DNA of 64,000 nucleotides from an uncultured Lachnospiraceae bacterium (GTDB lineage: Bacteria > Bacillota > Clostridia > Lachnospirales > Lachnospiraceae). Where the stretch lies: the NCBI GenBank assembly GCA_910588865.1, contig CAJUSJ010000005.1, positions 1 through 64,000 on the forward strand, read 5' to 3'. Below, piece after piece: positions 50,939 through 60,494 of this stretch. Within the stretch, counting starts at the first letter, position 1, and each line of letters begins with the position of its first letter. The notes below the pieces were generated by a model. That model was given only the letters and a program-made list of their open reading frames with translations. It had not been told where the DNA came from and made no database searches. The translations under genes and the position numbers were made by a program.

Positions 50939-53900
50939 GCTTGCGAAGGAGCTGGGAAAGACCAGCAAAGAGGTAATAGAGATATTGAGAAAAAATCATA
51001 TAGAAAAGACCCATTCGTCTAATGTCAGTGATGAACACATCGCTGTGGTGAAGAAGGCGGTAGCCGGGGATTCCCCGTCTCCGGCCCCGGTATCCCCGGC
51101 ACCGCGGCAGCAGTCTTCCCCGGCGGCTTCGACGGACACACCGGCGGGGGCCGGTCCGGCTTTGACAGGCGGTACTCCGGTTCAGGGGGAAGCGCCTAAG
51201 AAAAAGATTACAGCAGTATATCGTCCTCAGAATGCCCAGACCATGAGGCAGAGGCCGGGCCAGGGAGGCCGTTCCCAGGGCCAGGGACAAAGCGGCCGTC
51301 CTCAGGGACAGAATGGTTCTCAGCCCCGTCCCCAGAACGCTCAGGGACAGAGCCAGGCGGTTCAGGGCCTTCGGCCGCAGACTTTCCAGAGTCAGCAGCC
51401 CCGTCCCCAGAATGCCAATGCCCAGGGCCAGCCATCCCGTTCCCAGAACGGTCAGGGTCAGCTGCCCTCAAGCCGGGTTCAGAACACCCAGGGACAGAAC
51501 CAGCCGTCCCAGGCTTCCGCGTCTTTGGGAGCCGGCCGTTCCCAGAATCAGGGGGCTCAGAGTCAGCCCTCCAGCCGGGACAGCGGCCGTCCGGCTTCAG
51601 GCGCTCAGGGCAATGTACAAAACCGTGACAGCAGCCGCCCCCAGGGAGGCCGTGACAATAACCGCCCCCAGGGTCAGGCAAGCCGTGACAACAACCGTTC
51701 CCAGGGCCAGGGAGGCCGTGACAGTAACCGTTCGGGAAGCTTCCAGGGAAGCCGAGACAATAACCGCCAGGGCGGATACCAGGGGAGCCGTGACAATAAT
51801 CGTCAGGGCGGATACCAGGGAAGCCGAGACAATAACCGCCCCCAGGGCCAGGGAGGCCGTGACAATAACCGTCAAGGCGGATATCAGGGAAGCCGGGACA
51901 ATAATCGTCAGGGCGGATATCAGGGAAGCCGAGACAATAATCGTCCCCAGGGAGGCCGAGACAATAACCGCCAGGGCGGATACCAGGGAAGCCGGGATAA
52001 TAACCGCCAGGGCGGGTACCAGGGGAGCCGGGACGGCAATCGCCAGGGAAGTTTCCAGGGCAACCGGGACGGCAATCGCCAGGGAGGCTTTCAGGGAAGC
52101 CGGGACGGAAACCGTCCGGGAGGATTCCAGGGAAATCGTCCCCAGGGACCGGGAGGACGTCCTCAGGGAGGCCGTCCGGGACAGAAGGATGGTTCCAAGT
52201 CCTTTGACACCCCAATCGCCACCAAGCCGCAGAGCAACAGGGCCAATAAAAATAACTATAAAAACGACAAATATGATAAAAAGAACATGACGGAAGACGG
52301 CCCAAGATCAAAGGGCAAGGTATCCAAGCACCCATTTATCATGCCGCAGAAAAATGTGGAGGATAAGGTGGAGGAGACCATCAAGGTTATCACCATCCCG
52401 GAGGTTCTGACTATTAAAGAGCTGGCGGATAAGATGAAGCTCCAGCCTTCCGCCATTATCAAGAAACTGTTCCTCAAAGGAACCATTGTCACCGTAAACC
52501 AGGAGATCGACTATGAGAAGGCTGAGGAGATCGCCATGGAATACGATGTCCTCTGTGAGAAAGAAGAGAAGGTCGATGTCATTGAGGAGCTTCTCAGGGA
52601 GGCGGAAGAGAACGAGGACGACATGATGCCAAGACCGCCTGTGGTCTGTGTCATGGGCCATGTGGACCACGGCAAGACCTCTCTCCTGGACGCGATCCGG
52701 GAGACCAACGTCACCGCCAGGGAGGCAGGAGGAATCACCCAGCACATTGGTGCCTATGTGGTGGAGATCAATGGAGAAAAGATCACCTTCCTGGACACTC
52801 CCGGACATGAGGCCTTTACCGCCATGCGTATGAGAGGCGCTCAGTCCACGGATATCGCTGTGCTGGTGGTGGCCGCGGACGACGGAGTTATGCCCCAGAC
52901 CGTGGAGGCGATCAACCACGCGAAGGCCGCGGAAGTGGAGATCATCGTGGCCATCAACAAGATCGATAAGCCCAGCGCCAATGTGGAGAAGGTAAAACAG
53001 GAGCTTTCCGAGTATGAGCTGATCCCAGAGGACTGGGGCGGAAGCACCATCTTTGTGCCGGTATCCGCTCACACCAAGGAGGGAATCTCGGATCTTCTGG
53101 AGATGATCATCCTGGCGTCAGAGGTAAAAGAGCTGAAGGCCAATCCCAACCGGAACGCGAGAGGCCTTGTGATCGAGGCGGAGCTGGACAAAGGCAAAGG
53201 CCCGGTGGCCACTGTGCTGGTACAAAAGGGTACTCTCCATGTGGGAGACAATATCGCCGCCGGCGCGTGCTACGGCAAGGTCCGGGCCATGATGGATGAC
53301 AAGGGCAGAAGGGTCAAGGAGGCCACCCCGTCTACTCCTGTGGAGATATTGGGCTTAAACGGAGTGCCCAATGCCGGGGAAGTGTTTGTGGTAACTGCCA
53401 GCGAGAAAGAGGCCAGGAGCTTCGCGGATACGTTCATCTCCGAGGGCAAGAACAAGCTTTTGGAGGATACCAAGGCAAAATTGTCCTTAGACGATCTGTT
53501 CAGCCAGATCAAGGCAGGCAACGTAAAAGAGCTGCCCATTATCGTCAAAGCGGATGTGCAGGGTTCCGTGGAGGCAGTAAAACAGAGCCTTTTGAAGCTG
53601 TCCAACGAGGAAGTGATGGTAAAGGTGATTCATGGCGGCGTGGGTGCCATCAACGAGTCCGACGTGTCCCTGGCTTCCGCCTCCAACGCCATTATCATCG
53701 GCTTCAACGTGAGACCTGACGTGACCGCCAAGTCTGTGGCAGAGCAGGAAAAAGTAGATTTACGACTTTACAAGGTCATTTACCAGGCCATCGAGGATGT
53801 GGAGGCTGCCATGAAGGGCATGCTGGATCCCATCTTCGAGGAAAAGGTCATCGGCCACGCGGTTGTGCGCCAGACCTTCAAGGCTTCCGGCGTGGGAACC

Positions 53901-54131
53901 ATCGCGGGCTCCTATGTTATGGATGGCAAGTTCCAGAGAGGCTGCTCTGTCAGGATCACCAGAGACGGGGAGCAGATCTTCGACGGTGCCCTGGCTTCCC
54001 TAAGACGTTTCAAAGACGATGTGAAAGAGGTGGCCACGGGTTACGAGTGCGGCCTGGTGTTTGAGAAATTCAACGATATCCAGGAAGATGATATGATTGA
54101 GGCATATGCCATGGTGGAAGTGCCGAGATAG
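50925..54131 (+). CDS. infB: Translation initiation factor IF-2 with very long disordered repeat region
   Basis: A 1068-residue IF-2. Residues 1-50 form an IF2_N domain (MRVNELAKELGKTSKEVIEI). Residues ~55-450 are low complexity, first Pro/Gln/Ser-rich and then about fifteen repeats of the type SRDNNRQGGYQG. A second IF2_N (~485-540) follows, then the GTPase domain with GHVDHGKTS at ~577, DTPGHEAF and NKID, and C-terminal domains II-IV. It positions fMet-tRNA on the 30S subunit. The Gly/Arg/Asn/Gln tract is at the extreme of length for IF-2 and its DNA is repetitive enough to vary by slippage. Confidence 0.97.
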   Translation: MRVNELAKELGKTSKEVIEILRKNHIEKTHSSNVSDEHIAVVKKAVAGDSPSPAPVSPAPRQQSSPAASTDTPAGAGPALTGGTPVQGEAPKKKITAVYRPQNAQTMRQRPGQGGRSQGQGQSGRPQGQNGSQPRPQNAQGQSQAVQGLRPQTFQSQQPRPQNANAQGQPSRSQNGQGQLPSSRVQNTQGQNQPSQASASLGAGRSQNQGAQSQPSSRDSGRPASGAQGNVQNRDSSRPQGGRDNNRPQGQASRDNNRSQGQGGRDSNRSGSFQGSRDNNRQGGYQGSRDNNRQGGYQGSRDNNRPQGQGGRDNNRQGGYQGSRDNNRQGGYQGSRDNNRPQGGRDNNRQGGYQGSRDNNRQGGYQGSRDGNRQGSFQGNRDGNRQGGFQGSRDGNRPGGFQGNRPQGPGGRPQGGRPGQKDGSKSFDTPIATKPQSNRANKNNYKNDKYDKKNMTEDGPRSKGKVSKHPFIMPQKNVEDKVEETIKVITIPEVLTIKELADKMKLQPSAIIKKLFLKGTIVTVNQEIDYEKAEEIAMEYDVLCEKEEKVDVIEELLREAEENEDDMMPRPPVVCVMGHVDHGKTSLLDAIRETNVTAREAGGITQHIGAYVVEINGEKITFLDTPGHEAFTAMRMRGAQSTDIAVLVVAADDGVMPQTVEAINHAKAAEVEIIVAINKIDKPSANVEKVKQELSEYELIPEDWGGSTIFVPVSAHTKEGISDLLEMIILASEVKELKANPNRNARGLVIEAELDKGKGPVATVLVQKGTLHVGDNIAAGACYGKVRAMMDDKGRRVKEATPSTPVEILGLNGVPNAGEVFVVTASEKEARSFADTFISEGKNKLLEDTKAKLSLDDLFSQIKAGNVKELPIIVKADVQGSVEAVKQSLLKLSNEEVMVKVIHGGVGAINESDVSLASASNAIIIGFNVRPDVTAKSVAEQEKVDLRLYKVIYQAIEDVEAAMKGMLDPIFEEKVIGHAVVRQTFKASGVGTIAGSYVMDGKFQRGCSVRITRDGEQIFDGALASLRRFKDDVKEVATGYECGLVFEKFNDIQEDDMIEAYAMVEVPR

Positions 54132-54235
54132 GATTTTCGGGCTGCCCTTTCCCAGGGCAGTCTCATGAGGGGGGTGCCATAACCTGCCGCCCAGGGAAGG
54201 GGGAGGAGGCGGAACCCGGACAGGAAAGGAATCAT

Positions 54236-54649
54236 ATGCGTAAAAACAGCATAAAGAATACAAGGATCAACATGGAGGTGCAGAGAGAGCTCAGCGAGAT
54301 CATCCGCACCGAGGTAAAGGACCCGGGCCTGAACAATGTGATGGTCACGGTAGTGTCCGCGGAGGTAACTCCGGATTTAAAATACTGCAAGGCCTATATA
54401 AGCGTTCTCGGCAGCGAAGAAGCCGCTGGGGAAGCTCTTCTGGGGCTTAAGAGGGCAGTGGGATTTATCAGAAAGGAGCTGGCCAGGAGAGTGAACCTGC
54501 GCAATACGCCGGAGATCAAGTTTATCCTGGACCAGTCTATTGAGTACGGCGTTCACATGTCAAGGCTCATTGACCATGTGACCGGCAGCATGAAGAGCGA
54601 GGAAGCCGGGGAAGATTTGGAGGAAGGAGACGACTGGGACCAGGAGTAG
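54236..54649 (+). CDS. rbfA: Ribosome-binding factor A
   Basis: A 137-residue RbfA (NSIKNTRINMEVQRELSEII, VMVTVVSAEVTPDLKYCKAY, LRNTPEIKFILDQSIEYG), needed for late 30S maturation. It follows infB after 104 nt that contain small GC hairpins (CTGCCC/GGGCAG) and a good AGGAAAGG ribosome binding site. Confidence 0.97.
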   Translation: MRKNSIKNTRINMEVQRELSEIIRTEVKDPGLNNVMVTVVSAEVTPDLKYCKAYISVLGSEEAAGEALLGLKRAVGFIRKELARRVNLRNTPEIKFILDQSIEYGVHMSRLIDHVTGSMKSEEAGEDLEEGDDWDQE

Positions 54650-54683
54650 GGGTCAGGATCAAAACGGGAAGGGAGAGGATAAT

Positions 54684-55652
54684 ATGACAAAACTGGAAGA
54701 AATGCTTGATGGCGTCAAGTCCCTTGTGATTCTGGGACATGTGAATCCGGACGGGGACTGTGCCGGTTCCTGCCTGGCCATGTACAATTACGCGGCAAGC
54801 CGGGATCCCCAGATGTATATAAGGCTGTATCTTCAGCCGATTCCGGAAAAATTCGCTTATCTTGAAGGCTACGGCCAGATCCGGTCGGAAGTCATGGAGG
54901 AAGAACCCTTTGACCTGTGCGTCTGCTTAGACAGCGGCGACAGAGAACGCCTGGGAGAATTCGGCGTGTATCTGGAATCGGCCAGACAGAGCCTGTGCAT
55001 TGACCACCATGTGACCAATCCAGGCTATGCCCAGGAAAATATCATAGACCCAAAAGCAAGCTCCACCTGCGAGGTACTCTACGGCCAGCTTGACCAGGCG
55101 GCCGTGGACCAGAGGATCGCTGCCTGCCTTTACACGGGAATCATCCATGACACGGGAGTGTTCCGCTACAGCAGCACATCCCAAAAGACCATGGAGATCG
55201 CGGGAAAGCTTATGGCCACGGGAATCGATTTCACCAGGATTATCGACGACAGCTACTTTAAAAAAAATTATCTCCAGAGCCAGATCCTTGGCCGGGCGCT
55301 TATGGAAAGCATCCGGTTCATGGAGGGAAGATGTATTTTCACTGTGGTGAAGAAGCAGGATATGGCTTTTTACGGGGTGGAACCCAAGGACTTAGACGGA
55401 ATCGTGGACCAGCTCAGAACCATCGACGGGGTGGAGTGCGCCATCTTCATGTATGAGACGGACAATCACATGTTCAAGGTCAGTATGCGGTCAAATCATG
55501 TGGTAAACGTCAGCCAGATCGCCTCCTATTTCGGCGGCGGCGGTCATGTGAGGGCAGCGGGCTGTACCATGTCCGGCAGCTTCCACGACGTGGTCAACAA
55601 CCTTTCCGGGCATATTGAGAAACAGATGGTTTCGGAGAAAGCGGATGTTTGA
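54684..55652 (+). CDS. nrnA: DHH family phosphoesterase (NrnA-like nanoRNase/pAp phosphatase)
   Basis: A 322-residue DHH-DHHA1 protein: GHVNPDGDCAGS (motif I), CVCLDSGD (II), CIDHHVTNPG (III, the DHH motif), and the C-terminal GGGGHVRAAGC. It degrades short oligonucleotides and dephosphorylates pAp using Mn2+. SD GGGAGAGG. The stop overlaps the truB start by 8 nt. Confidence 0.95.
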   Translation: MTKLEEMLDGVKSLVILGHVNPDGDCAGSCLAMYNYAASRDPQMYIRLYLQPIPEKFAYLEGYGQIRSEVMEEEPFDLCVCLDSGDRERLGEFGVYLESARQSLCIDHHVTNPGYAQENIIDPKASSTCEVLYGQLDQAAVDQRIAACLYTGIIHDTGVFRYSSTSQKTMEIAGKLMATGIDFTRIIDDSYFKKNYLQSQILGRALMESIRFMEGRCIFTVVKKQDMAFYGVEPKDLDGIVDQLRTIDGVECAIFMYETDNHMFKVSMRSNHVVNVSQIASYFGGGGHVRAAGCTMSGSFHDVVNNLSGHIEKQMVSEKADV

Positions 55653-56580
55653 CGGAGTACTGAATGTATATAAAGAAAAAGGCTACACGTCCCACGATGT
55701 GGTGGCTAAGCTGAGAGGGATCCTTGGCCAGAAAAAGATCGGCCACACAGGCACTTTGGATCCAGATGCCCAGGGTGTTCTTCCGGTGTGCTTAGGGAAG
55801 GCCACCCGCCTGTGCGACATGCTGACAGACCACGCGAAGACCTACGAGGCAGTGCTTCTTTTGGGAAAGGAGACCGACACCCAGGACATTTCCGGCCAGA
55901 TCATCGCGGAGAAAGAACCGGATGTCTCAGAGGAGGAAGTGTGTGTAACGATCATGGGATTTGTAGGGGAATACGCCCAGATCCCGCCCATGTACTCTGC
56001 CCGGAAGGTAAACGGCAAAAAGTTGTATGAATTGGCAAGGGCAGGGAAGGTGGTGGAGAGACAGCCCAGACAGGTGACGATTTATGAGATCGCCATCAAG
56101 TCTGCGGCTCTGCCAAGGGTCACCATGATCGTGCGCTGTTCAAAAGGAACCTACATCCGAACCCTCTGTCATGACATCGGCCAAAAGCTTGGCTGCGGCG
56201 GCTGCATGGAATCTCTTTTGCGGACCCAGGTAGGAAGATTCGGTCTGGAGGACAGTTTAAGGCTTTCCCAGATCCAGGAGCTTTGCGGCCAGGGTCTTTT
56301 GGAGGAGAGGATCCTGTCCATTGAGGAGATGTTTGAACAATACCCTAAGGCGGTGACCGTCATGGAGGCGGACAATCTGGTACACAACGGCAATCCTCTG
56401 AGGTTACAGGATGTGATACCGGAAGGACATAGACCGGACATGGGAAGGACATGCCTGGAAGAGAGCGCCCGGGAGGTTTATTTCAGAGTCTGTGACAGTC
56501 AGGGGAATTTCATGGGGATCTACAAGTGGGAACAGGGCCGGTCCCGTTTAAAGCCCTGGAAAATGTTTCTGGGAGGATAA
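55645..56580 (+). CDS. truB: tRNA pseudouridine(55) synthase TruB
   Basis: A 311-residue TruB: FDGVLNVYKEKGYTSHDVVA, the catalytic Asp in GHTGTLDPDAQGVLPVCLG, and the PUA-like end. It makes pseudouridine 55 in the T-loop of tRNA. The ATG at 55645 has GGAG upstream and overlaps nrnA; ribF follows after 5 nt. Confidence 0.97.
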   Translation: MFDGVLNVYKEKGYTSHDVVAKLRGILGQKKIGHTGTLDPDAQGVLPVCLGKATRLCDMLTDHAKTYEAVLLLGKETDTQDISGQIIAEKEPDVSEEEVCVTIMGFVGEYAQIPPMYSARKVNGKKLYELARAGKVVERQPRQVTIYEIAIKSAALPRVTMIVRCSKGTYIRTLCHDIGQKLGCGGCMESLLRTQVGRFGLEDSLRLSQIQELCGQGLLEERILSIEEMFEQYPKAVTVMEADNLVHNGNPLRLQDVIPEGHRPDMGRTCLEESAREVYFRVCDSQGNFMGIYKWEQGRSRLKPWKMFLGG

Positions 56581-56585
56581 GAGAG

Positions 56586-57527
56586 ATGGAATGTTTCATT
56601 GGAGAGACAGAATTCAGGATCGGGCAGCCCACCGCGGTGACCATAGGAAAGTTTGACGGCCGCCACAAGGGCCATCAGAAGCTTCTGGGGCGCATGCTGG
56701 AATTTAAAAGGCGAAAAGGCTTAAAGACAGCAGTGTTCACCTTTGACATGTCGCCGATAACCAGGATCTCGGGAACTGTCCAGAAAGTGATCACAACCAA
56801 CCAGGAACGAAGAGACAACATGGCTAAGATGGGGATCGACTATCTGGTGGAATACCCGTTTACCAGCGACGTGATCCATCTGCCGGCAGAGGAATTTGTC
56901 AGGGAGATCCTTATAGGAAAGATGAACGCCAGGGCCATGGTGGTGGGAACTGACTGCGGTTTTGGATACCAGAGGTCCGGCGACGCGGCCCTCCTCAAAA
57001 AACTGTCCGGCAAGTATGGCTATGACCTGGAAGTGGTGGTCAAGGAGAAAGACTGCCAGCGGGACATCAGCAGCACCTACATCAAGGAGGAGCTGTCCAA
57101 GGGACATGTGGAGAAAGCCAACCAGCTTCTGGGACAGCCCTACGCGATCCACGGGATCGTGGTACACGGCAACCATGTGGGCGGACCGGTGCTGGGCTTT
57201 CCCACGGTCAACATTATCCCACCGGAGGAGAAATTTCTCCCCCCTTTTGGGGTGTATGTGTCCAGAGTGCTGACAGGCGGCCGGTATTACGGAGGCATCA
57301 CCAACATAGGTGAGAAGCCTACGGTGGAAAAGAATTCTCCTGTGGGGGTGGAAACCTTTATTTTCGGACTGGATGAGGATCTTTACGGAAAAACCATAGA
57401 GGTCCAGCTTCTGAACTTCGAGCGGCCGGAGCGGAAATTCGATTCCCTGGAGCAGCTGAAGGAGCAGCTGGAGCGGGACAAAGAATATGGGCTTTCCTAC
57501 CTTGACAAGGAAAACGTCTTGTGTTAA
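56586..57527 (+). CDS. ribF: Bifunctional riboflavin kinase/FAD synthetase
   Basis: A 313-residue RibF. The N-terminal FAD synthetase part has TIGKFDGRHKGHQKLL (FDG and HKGH nucleotidyltransferase motif) and VVGTDCGFGYQRSG. The C-terminal riboflavin kinase part has GHVEKANQLLGQPYAIHG and GPVLGFPTVNI. It converts riboflavin to FMN and FAD. The ATG at 56586 has GGGAGG upstream. Confidence 0.96.
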   Translation: MECFIGETEFRIGQPTAVTIGKFDGRHKGHQKLLGRMLEFKRRKGLKTAVFTFDMSPITRISGTVQKVITTNQERRDNMAKMGIDYLVEYPFTSDVIHLPAEEFVREILIGKMNARAMVVGTDCGFGYQRSGDAALLKKLSGKYGYDLEVVVKEKDCQRDISSTYIKEELSKGHVEKANQLLGQPYAIHGIVVHGNHVGGPVLGFPTVNIIPPEEKFLPPFGVYVSRVLTGGRYYGGITNIGEKPTVEKNSPVGVETFIFGLDEDLYGKTIEVQLLNFERPERKFDSLEQLKEQLERDKEYGLSYLDKENVLC

Positions 57528-57531
57528 TATA
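57503..57531 (+). promoter_or_regulatory. Promoter of rpsO
   Basis: Perfect TTGACA, 17 nt, TAATAT, inside the 3' end of ribF. The ~90-nt leader contains a GC stem (CCGGGA...TCCCCGG), which could be the S15 autoregulatory structure. Confidence 0.7.
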
Positions 57532-57622
57532 AATCGGTATGAACAGACGCCGGGACTCAGCTTTTTGGAGGCTCCAGCCATTGCTTGGTCCCCGGTATGA
57601 ATGAGAGAAGGAGGAGATCATC

Positions 57623-57889
57623 ATGATTTCAAAGGAAAAAAAGACCAAGATCATCGAGGAGTACGGAAGGAAGCCAGGGGATACCGGTTCACCGGAGGTT
57701 CAGATCGCGATCCTGACTGAGAGGATAGCGGAGCTAACTGAGCATTTAAAGAAGAACCAGAAGGATCACCACTCCAGACGGGGGCTTCTTAAGATGGTAG
57801 GACAGAGAAGAGGTCTTCTGGATTATCTGAAGAAGACAGACCTGGAAGGCTACCGCGCCCTTATTGAGAAACTTGGAATCAGAAAATAA
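57623..57889 (+). CDS. rpsO: 30S ribosomal protein S15
   Basis: An 88-residue S15 (EYGRKPGDTGSPEVQIAILT, LTEHLKKNQKDHHSRRGLLK, YRALIEKLGIRK), a primary 16S rRNA-binding protein of the small subunit. GAAGGAGGAG lies before the ATG. It is followed by a terminator hairpin and repeat copy A. Confidence 0.98.
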   Translation: MISKEKKTKIIEEYGRKPGDTGSPEVQIAILTERIAELTEHLKKNQKDHHSRRGLLKMVGQRRGLLDYLKKTDLEGYRALIEKLGIRK

Positions 57890-57899
57890 TGATCACGTC

Positions 57900-57921
57900 A
57901 GGGTGGAGGAGACTCCACCCT
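57900..57921 (+). terminator. Hairpin after rpsO
   Basis: AGGGTGGAG-GAGA-CTCCACCCT, a perfect 9-bp stem with a weak T-rich tail (TATATTTAG). Confidence 0.6.
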
Positions 57922-57929
57922 ATATTTAG

Positions 57930-57999
57930 TGTACACGGGGCGGAGAGGAATGTGGCCGTTTGCGCGGCTCCGCCCCGGCACGGCGAGTAGGGGGAAGGA
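57930..57999 (+). repeat. ~65-bp repeat, copy A (before pnp)
   Basis: Begins TGTACACGGGGCGGAGAGG and contains TGTGGCCGTTTGCGCGGC, CCCCGGCACGG and GAGTAGGGGGAAGG. Copy B lies at 60428-60493 in the same orientation with few changes. Complementary GC blocks (GGGGCGGAG with CTCCGCCCC) would form a stem. The rest of the gap to pnp (58000-58164) holds only the pnp leader, with partly complementary AGCAGAAG / CTTCTGCT blocks. Confidence 0.7.
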
Positions 58000-58164
58000 T
58001 CTCCCTTACTCGAATTTATCACATGGGACAGCAGAAGATTTGTTCCGAGACCGCTGAAAAGCACATCGGAATCAGCCAGCCCTCAGGGGGCGGACGGTGT
58101 GTTTTTCAGTAGTTTCGGCTTCTTCTGCTGATTAATAATGAGACAAAGAAAAGGAGATCACAAC

Positions 58165-60342
58165 ATGTACAAAAGTTTTTCCATGGAGTTAGCCGGAAGG
58201 ACTCTGACCGTGGACATCAGCAGAGTGGCCAAGCAGGCCAATGGCGCGGCGTTTATGCACTACGGCGAGACAACTGTTCTGAGCACAGCCACATCATCAA
58301 AGGAACCCAGGGAGGGCATTGACTTCTTCCCCCTGAGCGTGGAGTACGAGGAGAAATTATACGCGGTGGGAAAGATCCCTGGAGGATTCAACAAGAGAGA
58401 GGGAAAGGCCAGCGAGAACGCGGTGCTCACCAGCCGGGTCATCGACCGTCCCATGCGCCCGCTGTTTCCCAAGGATTACCGCAATGACGTTACGCTGAAC
58501 AATATGGTTATGAGCGTGGACCCGGAGTGCCGTCCGGAGCTGGTGGCCATGCTGGGGGCGGCTATCGCGGCTTCTATATCGGATATTCCCTTTGACGGCC
58601 CCTGTGCCATGACCCAGGTGGGCATGATCGACGGCAGGCTGGTGATCAATCCGTCCCAGGAGCAGTGGAAGGTGGGGGATCTGAACCTGACCGTGGCCTC
58701 CACCAGGCAGAAGGTGATCATGATCGAGGCGGGAGCCAACGAGGTTCCGGAGGACAAGATGATCGAGGCCATTTACAAGGCTCATGAGGTGAACCAGGAC
58801 ATTATCGCGTTTATTGACAAGATCGTGACGGAAGTGGGCAGGGAAAAGCACGGCTACACCAGCTGCGCCATTCCGGAGGAGCTGTTTGAGGCCATCAAGG
58901 AGGTGGTGCCGCCTCAGGAGATGGAGGAGGCTGTATTTACGGACGACAAGCAGACCAGAGAGGCCAATATCCGGGCCATCACCGAGAAGCTGGCGGAGAA
59001 GTTCGCCGACAGGGAAGAGTGGCTGGAGGCGCTGTCCGAGGCTGTGTACCAGTATCAGAAGAAGACGGTGCGGAAGATGATCTTAAAGGACGGTAAGCGT
59101 CCCGACGGCCGGAAGATGGATGAGATCCGCCATCTGTCCGCTGAGGTGGATCTCATCCCCAGAGTTCATGGCTCTGCCATGTTTACCAGGGGACAGACCC
59201 AGATCTGCAACGTGTGTACCCTGGCGCCTCTGTCCGAGCAGCAGAAGCTGGACGGGCTTGACGAGAACGAGGTGAGCAAGCGGTATATGCACCACTATAA
59301 CTTCCCATCTTACTCGGTAGGTGAGACAAAGCCTTCCAGAGGGCCGGGGAGACGTGAGATCGGCCACGGTGCCCTGGCGGAGAGGGCACTGATCCCGGTG
59401 CTGCCCAGCGAGGCGGATTTCCCCTACGCGATCCGCACGGTGTCAGAGACGTTTGAGTCCAACGGCTCCACTTCCATGGCTTCCACCTGCGCCTCCTGTA
59501 TGTCCCTGATGGCGGCAGGCGTGCCCATCAAAAAGATGGTGGCGGGCATTTCCTGCGGTCTGGTGACAGGCGACAGCGACGATGAGTTTGTACTCCTGAC
59601 GGATATCCAGGGACTTGAGGACTTCTTCGGAGACATGGACTTTAAGGTGACAGGAACCACGGAGGGCATCACCGCTATCCAGATGGACATCAAGATCCAC
59701 GGTCTTACAAGGGCCATTGTGGAGGGCGCTATCGCCAGATGCCGGGAGGCAAGGCTGTTCATCATGGAAACCTGCATGAAGCCTGCCATCGCTGAGCCTA
59801 GAAAAGAAGTGAGCAAGTATGCTCCCAAGATCGAGCAGATCACCATTGATCCCCAGAAGATTGGCGATGTGGTCGGAAAGCAGGGCAAGGTGATCAACAA
59901 GATCATTGAGGAGACCGGGGTGAAGATTGACATTGAGGACGACGGAAGCGTGTCCGTGTGCGGTACTGACAAGGAGATGATCTCCAGGGCCATCAAGATC
60001 ATTGAGAGCATTGTCACGGACATTGAGGTGGGACAGATCTACACCGGCAAAGTGGTCAGGATCATGAACTTCGGGGCGTTTGTGGAGCTGGCGCCCAACA
60101 AGGACGGCATGGTCCACATCTCAAAGCTTTCAGAGAAGAGAGTGGAGAAGGTGGAAGATGTGGTGAACATCGGCGACGAGGTGACGGTCAAGGTCATGGA
60201 AGTGGACAAGATGGGAAGAGTGAACTTGAGCATGAGGCCATCGGATCTGTCAGGCAAGGATACGGGAAGAGAATCCGGACGGGAGTCAGGAAGAGAGTCC
60301 GGCAGGGAAGGAAGACGGGACAGAAGACGGGATGACAGATAA
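58165..60342 (+). CDS. pnp: Polyribonucleotide nucleotidyltransferase (PNPase)
   Basis: A 725-residue PNPase with two RNase PH domains (GGFNKREGKASENAVLTSR; GETKPSRGPGRREIGHGALA), a KH domain (IGDVVGKQGKVINKIIEETG) and an S1 domain (GQIYTGKVVRIMNFGAFVEL). The C-terminal tail consists of Gly-Arg-Glu-Ser repeats. It degrades RNA 3' to 5' using phosphate. The ATG at 58165 has AAAGGAGATC upstream; the in-frame ATG at 58138 is not supported. The leader has complementary AGCAGAAG / CTTCTGCT blocks that could serve autoregulation, as known for pnp. Confidence 0.98.
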   Translation: MYKSFSMELAGRTLTVDISRVAKQANGAAFMHYGETTVLSTATSSKEPREGIDFFPLSVEYEEKLYAVGKIPGGFNKREGKASENAVLTSRVIDRPMRPLFPKDYRNDVTLNNMVMSVDPECRPELVAMLGAAIAASISDIPFDGPCAMTQVGMIDGRLVINPSQEQWKVGDLNLTVASTRQKVIMIEAGANEVPEDKMIEAIYKAHEVNQDIIAFIDKIVTEVGREKHGYTSCAIPEELFEAIKEVVPPQEMEEAVFTDDKQTREANIRAITEKLAEKFADREEWLEALSEAVYQYQKKTVRKMILKDGKRPDGRKMDEIRHLSAEVDLIPRVHGSAMFTRGQTQICNVCTLAPLSEQQKLDGLDENEVSKRYMHHYNFPSYSVGETKPSRGPGRREIGHGALAERALIPVLPSEADFPYAIRTVSETFESNGSTSMASTCASCMSLMAAGVPIKKMVAGISCGLVTGDSDDEFVLLTDIQGLEDFFGDMDFKVTGTTEGITAIQMDIKIHGLTRAIVEGAIARCREARLFIMETCMKPAIAEPRKEVSKYAPKIEQITIDPQKIGDVVGKQGKVINKIIEETGVKIDIEDDGSVSVCGTDKEMISRAIKIIESIVTDIEVGQIYTGKVVRIMNFGAFVELAPNKDGMVHISKLSEKRVEKVEDVVNIGDEVTVKVMEVDKMGRVNLSMRPSDLSGKDTGRESGRESGRESGREGRRDRRRDDR

Positions 60343-60389
60343 TCCCGGTCAGGACCTGGTCAGCCATCAGAGGAATCGACAGAAGCGAT

Positions 60390-60428
60390 GCCCCGCAGGG
60401 TTTGGAAAAGCCATGCGGGGCTATTTAT
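60390..60428 (+). terminator. Terminator after pnp
   Basis: GCCCCGCA and TGCGGGGC pair over a 16-nt loop, followed by TATTTAT. Confidence 0.7.
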
Positions 60429-60493
60429 GTACACGGGGCGGAAAGGAAATGTGGCCGTTCGCGCGGCCCCGGCACGGAGAGTAGGAGGAAAGG
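60428..60493 (+). repeat. ~65-bp repeat, copy B (after pnp)
   Basis: Same order of blocks as copy A: TGTACACGGGGCGGAAAGG, TGTGGCCGTTCGCGCGGC, CCCCGGCACGG, GAGTAGGAGGAAAGG. The last block doubles as the ribosome binding site of the next gene. Confidence 0.7.
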
Positions 60494-60494
60494 C

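Noticed and set aside
51208..52335. Long open frames of 325 and 375 codons across the infB repeat region
   Set aside because: They lie on the other frame and strand of a low-complexity repeat inside infB and have no domain character; they arise from biased composition.
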